A DNA stretch of 64,000 nt from Pedobacter kyonggii (GCF_004310665.1 NZ_SIXF01000021.1:32397-96396); one strand, 5' to 3'; positions 27,282 to 36,063 are shown, counted from the stretch's first letter. Notes: generated by a model not told the origin, from the sequence alone. Translations and numbers: made by a program.

Positions 27282-28334
27282 ATGGATACATTGAATAAGA
27301 CAAAAAGCTATGTCTATTTCATCGGGATCGACATATCAAAAGAAACCCTGGATATCGCTGTCATGGTTCGGAGATCTATTTTGGTCCACAATACCATATC
27401 CAATGAACCAAAAGCGATCAAGGATCATATGGTAAACCTGAAAGCTTCTTTGAAGTTTACCACCAGAAATGCCGTTGTTGGCATGGAAGATACAGGAATC
27501 TATGGCAATCACCTGATCAACAAACTGAAGACACTTAAAATCGATACTGTCGTCGACTCCCCTCTTCGCGTTAAAAATTCTTTGGGCCTAATCAGGGGCA
27601 AAACCGATAAAAAAGATGCTGAAAGAATCGCGCTGTACCTCTACAAATCCAGGGACATATTAAGATTAAGAGTACCAAAGCGGCCGATCATCGAACAGCT
27701 GGCCGGTTTATCCACCTTGAGAAAGCGGTTACAATCCCTTCATATCGCTATGCGGGTACCCTTAAAAGAAAATACAGGTTTTGTAAAGAAAGGCCTGATC
27801 GAACAGAACAACAGACTCTGTTCCAGGAGTATCGATGCACTCAGACTGGATATACAGGATGTTGAAGATTCGATCGAGGCAACATGGAAAGCGGATGAAG
27901 AAACTAACCGGCTGATGACCCTGATCCAGTCAGTGCCCTGTGTCGGGCCCGTGGTCGCCCTGGAAATCCTCATCTGCACCAACGAATTCAAAAACGTAAG
28001 GACCATTAAACAGTTTGCATCTTACGCCGGAGTAGCGCCCTTCCCTTATAAATCGGGAACCACAGTCAGTAAGAAAACCCGGACATCAAAGATTGCCAAC
28101 AAAAAAATGAAAGCACTACTACATTGCTCCGCCGTTCTAGCCAAAAGGTTTATCCCAGACATCAAGGCTTACTATCACCGTAAAATGGATATAGAAGGAA
28201 AACACAAAATGTCAGTACTCAATGCAATCCGATTAAAAATCGCTGCAAGGGTATATTCCTGTGTAAAAAACAATAGATTGTATGAAAAAAAACATGAATA
28301 CAGACCGACTACCGATCTTGACCTGCCGACTTGA
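27282..28334 (+). CDS. IS110-family transposase (DEDD recombinase)
   Basis: A 350-residue recombinase that moves its element through a seekRNA/bridge-RNA guided reaction in characterised relatives. The RuvC-like N-terminal domain shows the DEDD pattern: Asp17 in FIGIDISKETLDIAV, the acidic pair in GMEDTGIYG, and DKKDAERIALYL. The C-terminal Transposase_20 domain contains LIQSVPCVGPVVALEIL, FASYAGVAPFPYKSGTTVSK (with the expected serine region) and KKMKALLHCSAVLAKR. The length is normal (about 300-450) and the frame is intact, so it may be active. The gene separates the glycan loci from the phosphatase operon. Confidence 0.93.
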   Translation: MDTLNKTKSYVYFIGIDISKETLDIAVMVRRSILVHNTISNEPKAIKDHMVNLKASLKFTTRNAVVGMEDTGIYGNHLINKLKTLKIDTVVDSPLRVKNSLGLIRGKTDKKDAERIALYLYKSRDILRLRVPKRPIIEQLAGLSTLRKRLQSLHIAMRVPLKENTGFVKKGLIEQNNRLCSRSIDALRLDIQDVEDSIEATWKADEETNRLMTLIQSVPCVGPVVALEILICTNEFKNVRTIKQFASYAGVAPFPYKSGTTVSKKTRTSKIANKKMKALLHCSAVLAKRFIPDIKAYYHRKMDIEGKHKMSVLNAIRLKIAARVYSCVKNNRLYEKKHEYRPTTDLDLPT

Positions 28335-28759
28335 CCAGTTAAGACCAATCAAAATAATATTTACGAGATTTCAGAAAGATCTTACAAGCCTTTCCAAAGG
28401 TGGGTAAGTCATTAAATTTTCTCGTGCAACCTATGTTATTTAATGGAAGATTCAGGGCAGTTCGGACATAAATAAATTTTCTGCCGGCTTTGAATGTACA
28501 TATCTATCTGATCAGCCTGATTATCTACCGAAATAATCTTAAATACATCAGTAGAAGAGAAAATTAGATTCTTAAGGTTCATTACCCCCTTCAATTATCA
28601 TAATTACCATCAATAGTGGGGAGGATCACTTTCGCTGAAATACACATGCGAGCTTTAAACATAATATTCAATTAATGCGCTGTTAATACGTTTTTGCAAG
28701 TTTTGCAAATAAAATTTCTTTTGAATTCCACTACAGATCCTGGGGAAGCCCTACCGGCA
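28335..28759. other. Intergenic region between IS110 gene and ECF sigma gene
   Basis: Apart from the hairpin at 28381-28408 no gene is seen. It should contain the right end of the insertion sequence and the promoter of the sigma operon. No clean TAnnTTTG element was found; a relaxed match is TACGTTTTTG near 28687. Confidence 0.4.
28381..28408 (+). terminator. Hairpin downstream of IS110 transposase
   Basis: CTTAC / GTAAG (28381-28385, 28404-28408) encloses CCTTT / AAAGG (28389-28393, 28396-28400) with a small symmetric internal loop. There is no T-run directly after it. It may be a terminator or a structural part of the element's right end. Confidence 0.4.
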
Positions 28760-29281
28760 ATGCTTAGTATTTCTACTTTCGAACTATTATACGGAAGATG
28801 GAATACCATATTGCACAGGTATGCGATATATTATCTTCAGGATGAGAATGCAGCCCAGAGTATTGTGAATGACCTATTTCTCCAAATATGGTCTAGCCCC
28901 CGTAACGTCGAAAACATCAAAAATTACCTCTTCCGCTCCGTTAAAAACGCCTGTCTGAATGAGCTATCGCTTCTAAGAAGAACTCCGCTCAGATATCTCG
29001 AAAGCGAAGAGCTCATCAGGGCATCAGACTCTGTCGTATTTTCCATAAACCCGCAGGTATCTTCAGAAAAACTGGATTTCCTTCAAAAAGTCATATCCAC
29101 TCTCCCACCAAGAAGGCAACTGGTATTCAGGATGCATCGGATAGAGGGATTCAGCTATGCAGAAATAGCAGACCTATTAGAGATATCGACCAGAACTGTA
29201 GAGGACCATTTATCCAAAAGCATGAGTTACATCCATGCGGAATGCAAACATTCAATTTACGAAAAGTTAACTGAAGCTTAA
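28760..29281 (+). CDS. ECF-type RNA polymerase sigma factor (phosphatase locus)
   Basis: Directs transcription of the TonB-receptor operon downstream when released by its FecR-type anti-sigma partner. It has region 2 (FELLYGRWNTILHRYAIYYLQDENAAQSIVNDLFLQIW) and region 4 (LPPRRQLVFRMHRIEGFSYAEIADLLEISTRTVEDHLSKS), with no region 3, as usual for Bacteroidetes ECF sigmas. The ATG at 28760 gives 173 residues. TTG starts at 28694 and 28721 are open and could add up to 22 residues, so the start is uncertain. The fecR gene begins 58 bp later. Confidence 0.9.
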   Translation: MLSISTFELLYGRWNTILHRYAIYYLQDENAAQSIVNDLFLQIWSSPRNVENIKNYLFRSVKNACLNELSLLRRTPLRYLESEELIRASDSVVFSINPQVSSEKLDFLQKVISTLPPRRQLVFRMHRIEGFSYAEIADLLEISTRTVEDHLSKSMSYIHAECKHSIYEKLTEA

Positions 29282-29339
29282 TAAAGACGGCCCGTAATTT
29301 AGGAGCCGATTTTTGTCTTTACCCCTGAAGACAACAAAT

Positions 29340-30362
29340 ATGGAAGATCAGATATGGACGGACATGATCAAGAGATTAAATGCCGATGAAACAGCAGAAT
29401 CAAAAAGATCATTGGATCGCTGGCTAGCAGAAGACCTAATTAATGCACAGAAATTTGAAGAGGTAAAAACACTATGGTTGTTAAGCGGGCATTTGGAGCC
29501 AGAAATTACGCAAGTGATCCCGCAACAGCTACGGGAGCAAATAGCTCCTGTAGTACCAATACAGGAAAATTCAAGAACAATAATCAAAAAATTATGGGCC
29601 TATGGGATTGCCGCCAGCCTGGTTATGACGATAGTAATTGCTGGTTTAGAACTTCTTCCATTCAGCAAGGCTGATCACCGGGAACAGATAACCTGGAAAA
29701 CAATCTCTGCAGATGCAGGCAAGGTTATTGCCCTTAACCTGCCAGATGGCTCTAATGTTTGGCTAAATGCAGGCAGCACACTATCCTATCCAGATCATTT
29801 CAATAGCCAGCACCTACGGAACATCAGACTTTCTGGTGAGGCTTATTTTGAGGTAAAGCATGATAGCCAGCACCCTTTTGTTGTAGAGAGCGATAGTATC
29901 AAAACCACTGTTTACGGAACAGCTTTTAATGTTAGGGCCTATCCAAATGAGTCAGCTGTTGCTGTAGCAGTTAACTCAGGAAAAATAGGTGTAAATACTA
30001 AAAATGCGACAGAAACAGCTGATCCCATATTCTTATTGTCAGCGGACAGGTTGATCTACCACAAAACCAGTAAAGCTTTTACCAGATCAAAAATAGCTAT
30101 CAGCGACATTAATGGCTGGCAGAAAGGACTTATTGTTTTCGAACAACGTCCAATAAAAGAAGTATTTGATGAACTATCAAGGCGGTTCAATGTCGATTTT
30201 TCTACCGATCGACTCTCCAATGGCTCCTGCAAGCTAACGGCCAGATTTGAGAACAAGCCGCTCTCTGTCATTTTAAAGACACTACATACCGCTATGAACA
30301 TAACATCAAACCAGATCAATGGAACTATTTATGTAGAAGGAGGCACAATATGTAAAGAATAA
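29340..30362 (+). CDS. FecR-family anti-sigma factor (phosphatase locus)
   Basis: An inner-membrane protein that holds the ECF sigma factor and senses the state of the outer-membrane receptor. The cytoplasmic anti-sigma part (1-80) is followed by one transmembrane helix (about 86-106), a periplasmic FecR domain (about 115-225, with VIALNLPDGSNVWLNAGSTLSYP and LSGEAYFEVKHDSQHPFVV), and a C-terminal DUF4974-like domain (about 265-340, GLIVFEQRPIKEVFDELSRRFNV). The ATG at 29340 is preferred to a TTG at 29313, giving 340 residues. The receptor gene starts 109 bp downstream, past a conspicuous hairpin that reads as a terminator on the opposite strand. Confidence 0.92.
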   Translation: MEDQIWTDMIKRLNADETAESKRSLDRWLAEDLINAQKFEEVKTLWLLSGHLEPEITQVIPQQLREQIAPVVPIQENSRTIIKKLWAYGIAASLVMTIVIAGLELLPFSKADHREQITWKTISADAGKVIALNLPDGSNVWLNAGSTLSYPDHFNSQHLRNIRLSGEAYFEVKHDSQHPFVVESDSIKTTVYGTAFNVRAYPNESAVAVAVNSGKIGVNTKNATETADPIFLLSADRLIYHKTSKAFTRSKIAISDINGWQKGLIVFEQRPIKEVFDELSRRFNVDFSTDRLSNGSCKLTARFENKPLSVILKTLHTAMNITSNQINGTIYVEGGTICKE

Positions 30363-30390
30363 AAAAACCGCTTCCGGACGAGGGAAACGG
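30361..30390 (-). terminator. Antisense-strand intrinsic terminator at the fecR-receptor junction
   Basis: On the minus strand CCG, one mismatch, then TTCC pair with GGAA, one mismatch, and CGG (30390-30368), followed by seven T (30367-30361). The T-run lies only on the minus strand, so it would end a transcript running against the operon. Confidence 0.6.
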
Positions 30391-30458
30391 CTCTGATGCT
30401 CATACGCTGGCTACGAACCTGCGCCTTGAGAAAATAATGAATAAATCTGAAATTTAAA
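30361..30458 (-). ncRNA. Candidate cis-antisense sRNA opposite the receptor leader (locus A)
   Basis: A TAAATTTG -7 element on the minus strand (30472-30465) overlaps the receptor start codon and would start an RNA near 30458, ending at the terminator at 30361. That is about 95-100 nt, fully antisense to the fecR-receptor leader. Bacteroides PULs with sigma/anti-sigma pairs encode repressor RNAs (DonS type) in this place. I saw no good -33 TTTG. Prediction only. Confidence 0.38.
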
Positions 30459-30471
30459 CACACCCAAATTT

Positions 30472-33400
30472 ATGAAAAAATTTAGTGGGGCTGACGGCCT
30501 TATGAAATTAATTATGCGAACAAGCTTAATATATGCTACACTTTCTATTGTTTTTCTCCAACTTCTGCAGGCCGCGGCGGTAAGCGGACAGGTAGGTCTG
30601 GATAGAAAGATCAGCTTAACCGCAAATAACATTGCTTTTGCAGATCTGCTCAAACAGATAGAACAAAAAACCGGAGTAAGCTTTATTTATACCAACAACG
30701 AACTCAATAGGGAGAAAATCTCGGTAAAACAGCACGAAAAAACCGCACGGACAATCCTCTCTCCTGTTCTGGAACATTATAGCTTAACGATGGTTGAAGA
30801 CGGCATGACGGTTATCCTAAAACACAAAATACAGAAAAAAGCCATCGTTAAACCAGGCTCCATTGTAGGTTATGTCCGGGATAAAGAAAATAGAAAAACA
30901 CTGCCATATGCCACTGTTACCTTAAAAAGTACTGGACAGAAAGTAATAACAGATGTGAACGGCTACTTTATTATAGACAATATAAAGCCTGGCGAGGTTA
31001 TTTTAACGGTAAACTATATTGGCTATAGCACCATGGCTTATACCATTGCTGTTGGAGATGGAAAACCATCAAGCATAGATCTATTTCTTTCTGCAGAGAG
31101 CAACGATATGAAAGGTATCACAATCAGTGGTATACGCCGTGGCGAAGCAGTTGCCTTAAGCAATATGCGCAATGCAGACAATATAAAATATGTATTGTCG
31201 GAAGAGCAGATAGAACGTTTTCCTGATGCGACCGTAGGTGAGGCCATGCAGCGTGTACCGGGAATTGCTATGGACTACAGCTATGGCCTTCCGCGCAATA
31301 TTATCATCAGGGGACTAGATCAATCAATGGGCTCGGTAACATTAAACGGGAACAGATTACCCTCTACCTCTACAAGCTCAAGAGAAGTTGACCTTAACGG
31401 CATCCTATCATCAACGGTTGAGGCTATAGAAGTAAACAAAACCTTAACACCCGATATGGATGCCGATGGAACTTCAGGTTCGGTCAATATTATTTCCAAA
31501 ACCCCAAAAAAGGGAGAAAAACAGCTAAATTTAAAGGGATCTTTTGGACATAATTTCTTATTGGATAAACAGAACATTGATGGCTCGCTCACTTACGGAA
31601 AAAGGGCCGATAAATGGGCCTATCTTTTTGGCATTAACTATAGCAAAAGCTTCCGTGGTGAAGACCGTGTGCAGAAAGATTACGACACCTATGAGATTAA
31701 CGGTGTGGAGAAAACCATGTTATCCAATCTTGAGCTGGAAGGCACCGATATCAAAAGAGAAAACTTGGGTCTGCAGGCTGAAATTGACTACTTCCCTACC
31801 CAAAAAAGTCAGATTTACCTAAGGGGATCATTCAACAAATATTACGAGCTACAGACCAGGGGCACAAAAAGCTATAGCATAAGGGATTATACAGATGAGC
31901 AGCATGTAACCGGCGTAAGCATCGGCTCAAGCGGAACGCCAAGAAACTACAACCGTAACCTGACCAGTTTCTCATTAGGCTATAAAACAGATTTCAATAA
32001 CTGGAAAGCAGACGCAGACCTGACCTTTTCCAGCGGACTATATGACCAGCCACTTTACTTTGACGGTTATTTTGCCTACACCGGGCTATCGGCCGGACTG
32101 GATGTCTCCAACCCAAGGGCACCACAGTTCGATTTCGGCAGCGTTGATCCGAACGACCCTTCGAAATACACAACCAATTATTACACCAACCGCCACCAGA
32201 TTGCGCATGATAAGGATGGCCAGGGTTCACTTAATATCCAAAGAACATTCGATTTAAGTGAAAAAAATAAATTTGTGCTGAAGTTCGGTGGCCGCTATAA
32301 ATACAAGGAAGACGATCATACCCGGAGCTACTACCAATACACCTTAAAAACCGGCACCCTTTCGCTGTCCAATTTTCTGGGGAATTATTCGAGAGAGAAG
32401 TATTTTGATGGCAACTACAACTTATCCGGAGCCATCTCAGATGGTTATTTAATGGAACAATATTACCAGAACAACAGGGCACTGTTTGTTGACAATGAAA
32501 CCTACATCCGTCAGAATACCGACCCGGATTCATACAACGGAAAAGAAACCCTTGGCGCAGGCTACGTAATGGGCAAGCTTACCTTAAACAAACTCGACAT
32601 TATTACCGGCCTAAGGTATGAACGCACAGGCTTTGAATACAATGGAAATATTGTTTCATTTGATGACAAAGGCGCATATGTAAGCACCAATAAAGTTGCG
32701 GTCAAGTCTGATTTTTCTGGGTTCTTTCCGAGCCTGAACCTTAAATATGCACTAGACCAGCGCACCAATTTCAGGGCGGCAGTTACACGCTCCTTGTCTC
32801 GCCCGGGTTACTATGATCTGGTACCCTGGCAAGAAATTGAAACTCGGAGAAAACGTATGAAAATCGGAAACCCCGATCTCGATCAGGCAACTTCAACAAA
32901 CGTGGATTTCCTTTTCGAGCACTACCTTAAATCGTTGGGGCTTATCTCAGGAGGCATATTTTATAAGAACATCAACAATTATATTTACGAAAGCATCTAC
33001 ACACAAGCTGGCGGTCAGTTTGATAAATATCAGGTTACCCAAACGGTAAACGGCGCAAATGCCCACGTATATGGTTATGAAATAGCCTGGCAACAGCAAC
33101 TTACCTTTTTACCGGGCTTTTTAAATGGGTTTGGTATATATGGAAACTTTACGCAGATACAATCAAAATTTAAACTGCCGGGTATTACCAGCGATCGGAC
33201 AGTGCGTCTACCCTCTATGCGGCCAAAGGTCGGCAATGCCTCTCTTTCTTATGAGAAATATGGTTTCTCCGGACGGATATCACTGAATTTCTATGCCACT
33301 TTTATCAGCGAACTTGCCGAAACACAGGAAAACGATCTGATGGAAAAAGGCAGGGCACAGCTCGATTTTTCTGCATCACAAAAAATAAGCAAAAGTTTTT

Positions 33401-33531
33401 CACTTTTTATGGGCATCAGCAATATAAACAATGCGCAGATCATCCTGGATTATGGCGATGGCCGCCCTAACGACCATAAATATTATTCAACCTGGGCCAA
33501 TATCGGTTTCAAATACACACCTTTTCACTAG
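30472..33531 (+). CDS. TonB-dependent receptor with N-terminal STN signalling domain
   Basis: An outer-membrane transporter and signal transducer of 1019 residues. After the signal peptide (to about residue 39) comes the STN domain (about 42-115, LDRKISLTANNIAFADLLKQ), the part that talks to FecR. A CarboxypepD_reg-like domain (about 125-210), the plug with IERFPDATVGEAMQRVPGIAM and IIIRGLDQSMGSVTLNGNRLP, and the barrel ending in FKYTPFH follow. The plug resembles non-SusC receptors of the FecA/TIGR01782 kind, and there is no SusD partner. The phosphoesterase gene follows after 6 bp, so the substrate may be an organophosphate or phosphorylated ligand; this is inferred from context. Confidence 0.92.
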   Translation: MKKFSGADGLMKLIMRTSLIYATLSIVFLQLLQAAAVSGQVGLDRKISLTANNIAFADLLKQIEQKTGVSFIYTNNELNREKISVKQHEKTARTILSPVLEHYSLTMVEDGMTVILKHKIQKKAIVKPGSIVGYVRDKENRKTLPYATVTLKSTGQKVITDVNGYFIIDNIKPGEVILTVNYIGYSTMAYTIAVGDGKPSSIDLFLSAESNDMKGITISGIRRGEAVALSNMRNADNIKYVLSEEQIERFPDATVGEAMQRVPGIAMDYSYGLPRNIIIRGLDQSMGSVTLNGNRLPSTSTSSREVDLNGILSSTVEAIEVNKTLTPDMDADGTSGSVNIISKTPKKGEKQLNLKGSFGHNFLLDKQNIDGSLTYGKRADKWAYLFGINYSKSFRGEDRVQKDYDTYEINGVEKTMLSNLELEGTDIKRENLGLQAEIDYFPTQKSQIYLRGSFNKYYELQTRGTKSYSIRDYTDEQHVTGVSIGSSGTPRNYNRNLTSFSLGYKTDFNNWKADADLTFSSGLYDQPLYFDGYFAYTGLSAGLDVSNPRAPQFDFGSVDPNDPSKYTTNYYTNRHQIAHDKDGQGSLNIQRTFDLSEKNKFVLKFGGRYKYKEDDHTRSYYQYTLKTGTLSLSNFLGNYSREKYFDGNYNLSGAISDGYLMEQYYQNNRALFVDNETYIRQNTDPDSYNGKETLGAGYVMGKLTLNKLDIITGLRYERTGFEYNGNIVSFDDKGAYVSTNKVAVKSDFSGFFPSLNLKYALDQRTNFRAAVTRSLSRPGYYDLVPWQEIETRRKRMKIGNPDLDQATSTNVDFLFEHYLKSLGLISGGIFYKNINNYIYESIYTQAGGQFDKYQVTQTVNGANAHVYGYEIAWQQQLTFLPGFLNGFGIYGNFTQIQSKFKLPGITSDRTVRLPSMRPKVGNASLSYEKYGFSGRISLNFYATFISELAETQENDLMEKGRAQLDFSASQKISKSFSLFMGISNINNAQIILDYGDGRPNDHKYYSTWANIGFKYTPFH

Positions 33532-33537
33532 TTTATT

Positions 33538-34818
33538 ATGCGTTTTATAACAACAAAAATTTTATGTAGCATTACTTTAATCTGCTCTTTTTCAAAGATC
33601 AGCAATGCGCAGGATTTCAAAGCTGGCCCAATGCCTGATAGGATTATACTCAACTGGTCTGCAGATCCTGCCACAACACAATCGGTAACCTGGCGTACAG
33701 ACAGTACCATTAAAAAAAGCATGGCTCAGATACTGATCGAAGATAGTTCTCCCAAGCTCGACAAGCCGGAGGCAAAAGTATATGAAGCGGTTACCTCATC
33801 ACTAAAGGGAAAGGAATATGAAACGGCCAATTACCATAGCGTAACTTTTACATCTCTCCTCCCCGACAAAATCTATACCTACCGTGTCGGCGATGGCAAA
33901 AACTGGAGCGAATGGTTCCAGTTCAGGACGGGACCAGCGCAGACCAAGGCCTTTTCTTTTATCTACCTGGGCGATGCACAGAACGATATCAGATCAAAAT
34001 GGTCGAGGGTAATCAGACGGGCTTTTGCCAGCCAGGGAGAGGCAAGGTTTATCGTACATGCCGGTGATCTGATCAACCGTTCTAATAACGACAATGAGTG
34101 GGGAGAATGGCATTTTGGAGGTGGCTTCATTAATGGAATGATCCCAAGTATCCCTTCATCGGGTAACCATGAATATTTTAGGGACGAGCAAAAAACGCTT
34201 ACACTTGACCCACATTGGGCAGCGCAGTATACGTTGCCGCAAAATGGACCTGAAGGCTTGAAAGAATCCGTTTATTATACCGACTATTCAAACGTCCGTA
34301 TCATCTCACTCAATTCTCAGATGATCGTATTGGATTCAAACTCGCTCGAAATACAGGCCAGATGGTTAGAAGATGTATTAAAGAACAATCCTAAAGAATG
34401 GACAATGGTTACCTACCACCATCCTATCTATTCTACGGCAAAAGGAAGGGATAACAAAGAATTCAGAGAGATTTTTAAACCGCTGTTCGATAAATATCAT
34501 GTCGATTTACTGATACAGGGCCACGACCACACCTATAGCCGGGGTCAGAACCTTCCGACAGGTATTTCAGGGAAAGCAGGTGGGCCGATGTACGTGGTAT
34601 CGGTTGCAGGACCAAAAATGTACAAAGTAGACGTAAACCCGAAATGGATGGACATCTTTGCAGAAGACACACAGCTTTTCCAGATTATCTCAGTAGACCA
34701 TGACGTGCTGACTTATACCGCTTACAAGGCCTCTGGTGAAGTTTTCGACGCTTTTAAACTAAAGAAAAAGTCAAAAGACAGGGCAGCTGAATTTACAGAC
34801 CTGAGAACAAAGAATTAA
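33538..34818 (+). CDS. Secreted purple-acid-phosphatase-like metallophosphoesterase
   Basis: Hydrolyses a phosphate ester outside the cytoplasm. The 426-residue protein has a signal peptide (to about 24), an N-terminal fibronectin-like PAP domain (about 33-132, RIILNWSADPATTQSVTWRTD), and a calcineurin-like catalytic domain with the five metal motifs: FIYLGDAQND (Asp146), HAGDLINR (Asp177), SGNHE (210-212), TYHHPIYS and GHDHTYSRG. The usual PAP tyrosine ligand in GDxxY is replaced (GDLIN), so it is not expected to show the purple chromophore. It is the last gene of the sigma/FecR/receptor operon and probably frees phosphate for uptake. Confidence 0.9.
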   Translation: MRFITTKILCSITLICSFSKISNAQDFKAGPMPDRIILNWSADPATTQSVTWRTDSTIKKSMAQILIEDSSPKLDKPEAKVYEAVTSSLKGKEYETANYHSVTFTSLLPDKIYTYRVGDGKNWSEWFQFRTGPAQTKAFSFIYLGDAQNDIRSKWSRVIRRAFASQGEARFIVHAGDLINRSNNDNEWGEWHFGGGFINGMIPSIPSSGNHEYFRDEQKTLTLDPHWAAQYTLPQNGPEGLKESVYYTDYSNVRIISLNSQMIVLDSNSLEIQARWLEDVLKNNPKEWTMVTYHHPIYSTAKGRDNKEFREIFKPLFDKYHVDLLIQGHDHTYSRGQNLPTGISGKAGGPMYVVSVAGPKMYKVDVNPKWMDIFAEDTQLFQIISVDHDVLTYTAYKASGEVFDAFKLKKKSKDRAAEFTDLRTKN

Positions 34819-34837
34819 TTTCTATCACCCAAAATCA

Positions 34838-34867
34838 AAGAAGAGGCTGTATAATCGGCCTCTTTTT
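34838..34867 (+). terminator. Intrinsic terminator of the phosphatase operon
   Basis: AAGAGGC (34841-34847) pairs with GCCTCTT (34858-34864) around a 10-nt loop and leads into TTTTT, 20 bp after the stop codon of the phosphoesterase gene. Confidence 0.85.
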
Positions 34868-35166
34868 CATATTCATAACCTTTAATACCAAGATGGTCAA
34901 CCATCATGAAATATATTTACATAATAAAACTATAAGTCTATACATAATATTTCAATACATGAGCGGTTGATCCGCGGGGCAGTCCACATTCAAGATCATC
35001 AGAAATTCATACAGCTATAACAATAGGATAACAATACGCCCTTATCTTCGCGGCATCATAATTTGGTTAGTAAAAGTTTATTTGAATTGTAATGTCCGGA
35101 CTTTTTTCCGGACTTTGCTTTTTCCCGCTAATCCCAAGAAATCATTGGGTATGATACACCCTTAAC
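34868..35166. other. Intergenic region with a terminator hairpin
   Basis: No gene is recognised. The only clear structure is the hairpin GTCCGGA / TCCGGAC at 35094-35113, described separately. A relaxed -7 element (TATCTTCG, from 35043) lies about 50 bp upstream of it. Confidence 0.4.
35094..35122 (+). terminator. Intrinsic-terminator-like hairpin without an assigned gene
   Basis: A perfect 7-bp stem GTCCGGA / TCCGGAC (35094-35100, 35107-35113) with a T-rich loop is followed by TTTGCTTTTT. No protein gene ends here on the plus strand, so it might end a short RNA beginning near 35050, or be a relic. Confidence 0.5.
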
Positions 35167-35439
35167 CTACCCGGCCACGTCTTGATACTCATGATGGAAC
35201 CGGAAATTACCCGCAAGCTTCCGAATTTCCTCTTTACTAACCGTGTTCGGATCGTTAAACTGCCGATACATCAGCTCTGATGGTATCTCTAATAATCCTG
35301 TACCTGTTGTGAGTACCGAATGTGAATCGGAAGCAATAACTGAGCGAAAATCACCGATATCAGGTCTAAACTCGTTGAGTCTGACCAAGAGTTCATAATA
35401 CAGAAAGACTGGGAATTTCATTGGCACAAAGTTAATCAA
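35167..35439 (-). CDS. Hypothetical small protein
   Basis: A 90-residue protein that I do not recognise, with no signal peptide or membrane segment. MKFPVFLYYELLVRLNEF at residues 7-24 is hydrophobic-aromatic, and the C-terminal third (VSKEEIRKLAGNFRFHHEY) is probably helical. The gene stands alone, with a perfect palindrome pair just upstream that could be an operator. Met7 (35421) is an alternative start. Without homologues, its status as a gene is uncertain. Confidence 0.4.
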   Translation of the reverse strand: MINFVPMKFPVFLYYELLVRLNEFRPDIGDFRSVIASDSHSVLTTGTGLLEIPSELMYRQFNDPNTVSKEEIRKLAGNFRFHHEYQDVAG

Positions 35440-35444
35440 TGATA

Positions 35445-35498
35445 AATTTAATGTTAAATTACCATTACATCAATATTAAACGTCAGTTTAACGTTAAA
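35445..35498. promoter_or_regulatory. Two palindromes upstream of the small gene
   Basis: AATTTAA-TG-TTAAATT (35445-35460) and TTTAACGTTAAA (35487-35498) are perfect inverted repeats with related half-sites (TTTAA), about 35 bp centre to centre. They lie 6-60 bp above the start of the 90-residue ORF and could be an operator pair. Nothing else is recognised in 35499-35725. Confidence 0.35.
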
Positions 35499-35725
35499 TT
35501 AACTTGTGCTTACCAAATGTTTTTGGTTTCCCTTAGATTTTGCTGTAACAGAAGGGCTATAGCCTTCTTCATACCGCCGCCCTACCAGTGCTGGTAAAAA
35601 TAACGGTAATGTATCTCTGGTATGAATTAATATGAGCCAATGCCAGAAAACAATAATTTGTAATCACAAGGATCGTAACGGCTGTCGGTGCCAGCCTATA
35701 GTCTATCAGCGCAATTCATATGCGA

Positions 35726-36019
35726 CTACCTTTCTACTTTATTCAATTTTCTAATTCTGCTGCTTACAAAGTTAACACTAACATCAGTATAAACTCTTCT
35801 ATAAAGTGCAATGTGCAGCTCTATGTCAGCAAGCTTCTTAAGGTATTCTACATACAATGTCTGTATTTGCAGCCGTTTAGATTTAATGGATTCAAGTTCA
35901 TTATTTACCTGTATATCTTCATCATCTATCAGATAAGTCTCTTTAACCTTAATGTTTTCTTCCAGTTTAATCAGCAGACATTTTAAATGCTCATGCTGGC
36001 GTCTATTAATCCCCTGCAT
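35726..36019 (-). CDS. Hypothetical small coiled-coil protein
   Basis: A 97-residue, strongly charged and mostly helical protein (residues about 10-75 alternate Glu/Lys with Leu/Ile, for example LLIKLEENIKVKETYLIDDED and LESIKSKRLQIQTLYVEYLKKL). I do not recognise the family. It lies behind the terminator of the FAS1 operon on the same strand and should be transcribed on its own. Composition and helix pattern favour a real protein, but support is limited. Confidence 0.45.
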   Translation of the reverse strand: MQGINRRQHEHLKCLLIKLEENIKVKETYLIDDEDIQVNNELESIKSKRLQIQTLYVEYLKKLADIELHIALYRRVYTDVSVNFVSSRIRKLNKVER

Positions 36020-36032
36020 TCATTTTTGTTAA

Positions 36033-36063
36033 AACCCGGGGAGCATTATCCTCTCCCCAGGTT
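36033..36063 (-). terminator. Intrinsic terminator of the FAS1/lipoprotein operon
   Basis: AACC then GGGGAG pair with CTCCCC then GGTT across one mismatch (36033-36043, 36053-36063). On the minus strand TTTT follows. It lies 16 bp after the stop of the IPT/NHL gene. Confidence 0.65.

Larger units (their letters stand above)
27137..28408 (+). mobile_element. IS110-family insertion sequence, ends approximate
   Basis: The transposase gene is flanked by structured non-coding DNA. Upstream, 27137-27175 can fold as GACC/GGTC outside ATCAG/CTGAT with an asymmetric internal loop, and 27194-27229 is again bounded by GGTC/GACC. Downstream is a hairpin at 28381-28408. TTAATGGTCA (27167-27176) and TGACCAGTTAA (28332-28342) form an imperfect inverted repeat. 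IS110 elements lack terminal repeats and target duplications, so the true ends need comparison with an empty site. Confidence 0.55.

Noticed and set aside
27137-28408. CRISPR array or tandem repeats near the insertion sequence
   Set aside because: The repeated GACC/GGTC pieces are only four bases long and are better explained as stem ends; no regular repeat-spacer pattern exists in the window.
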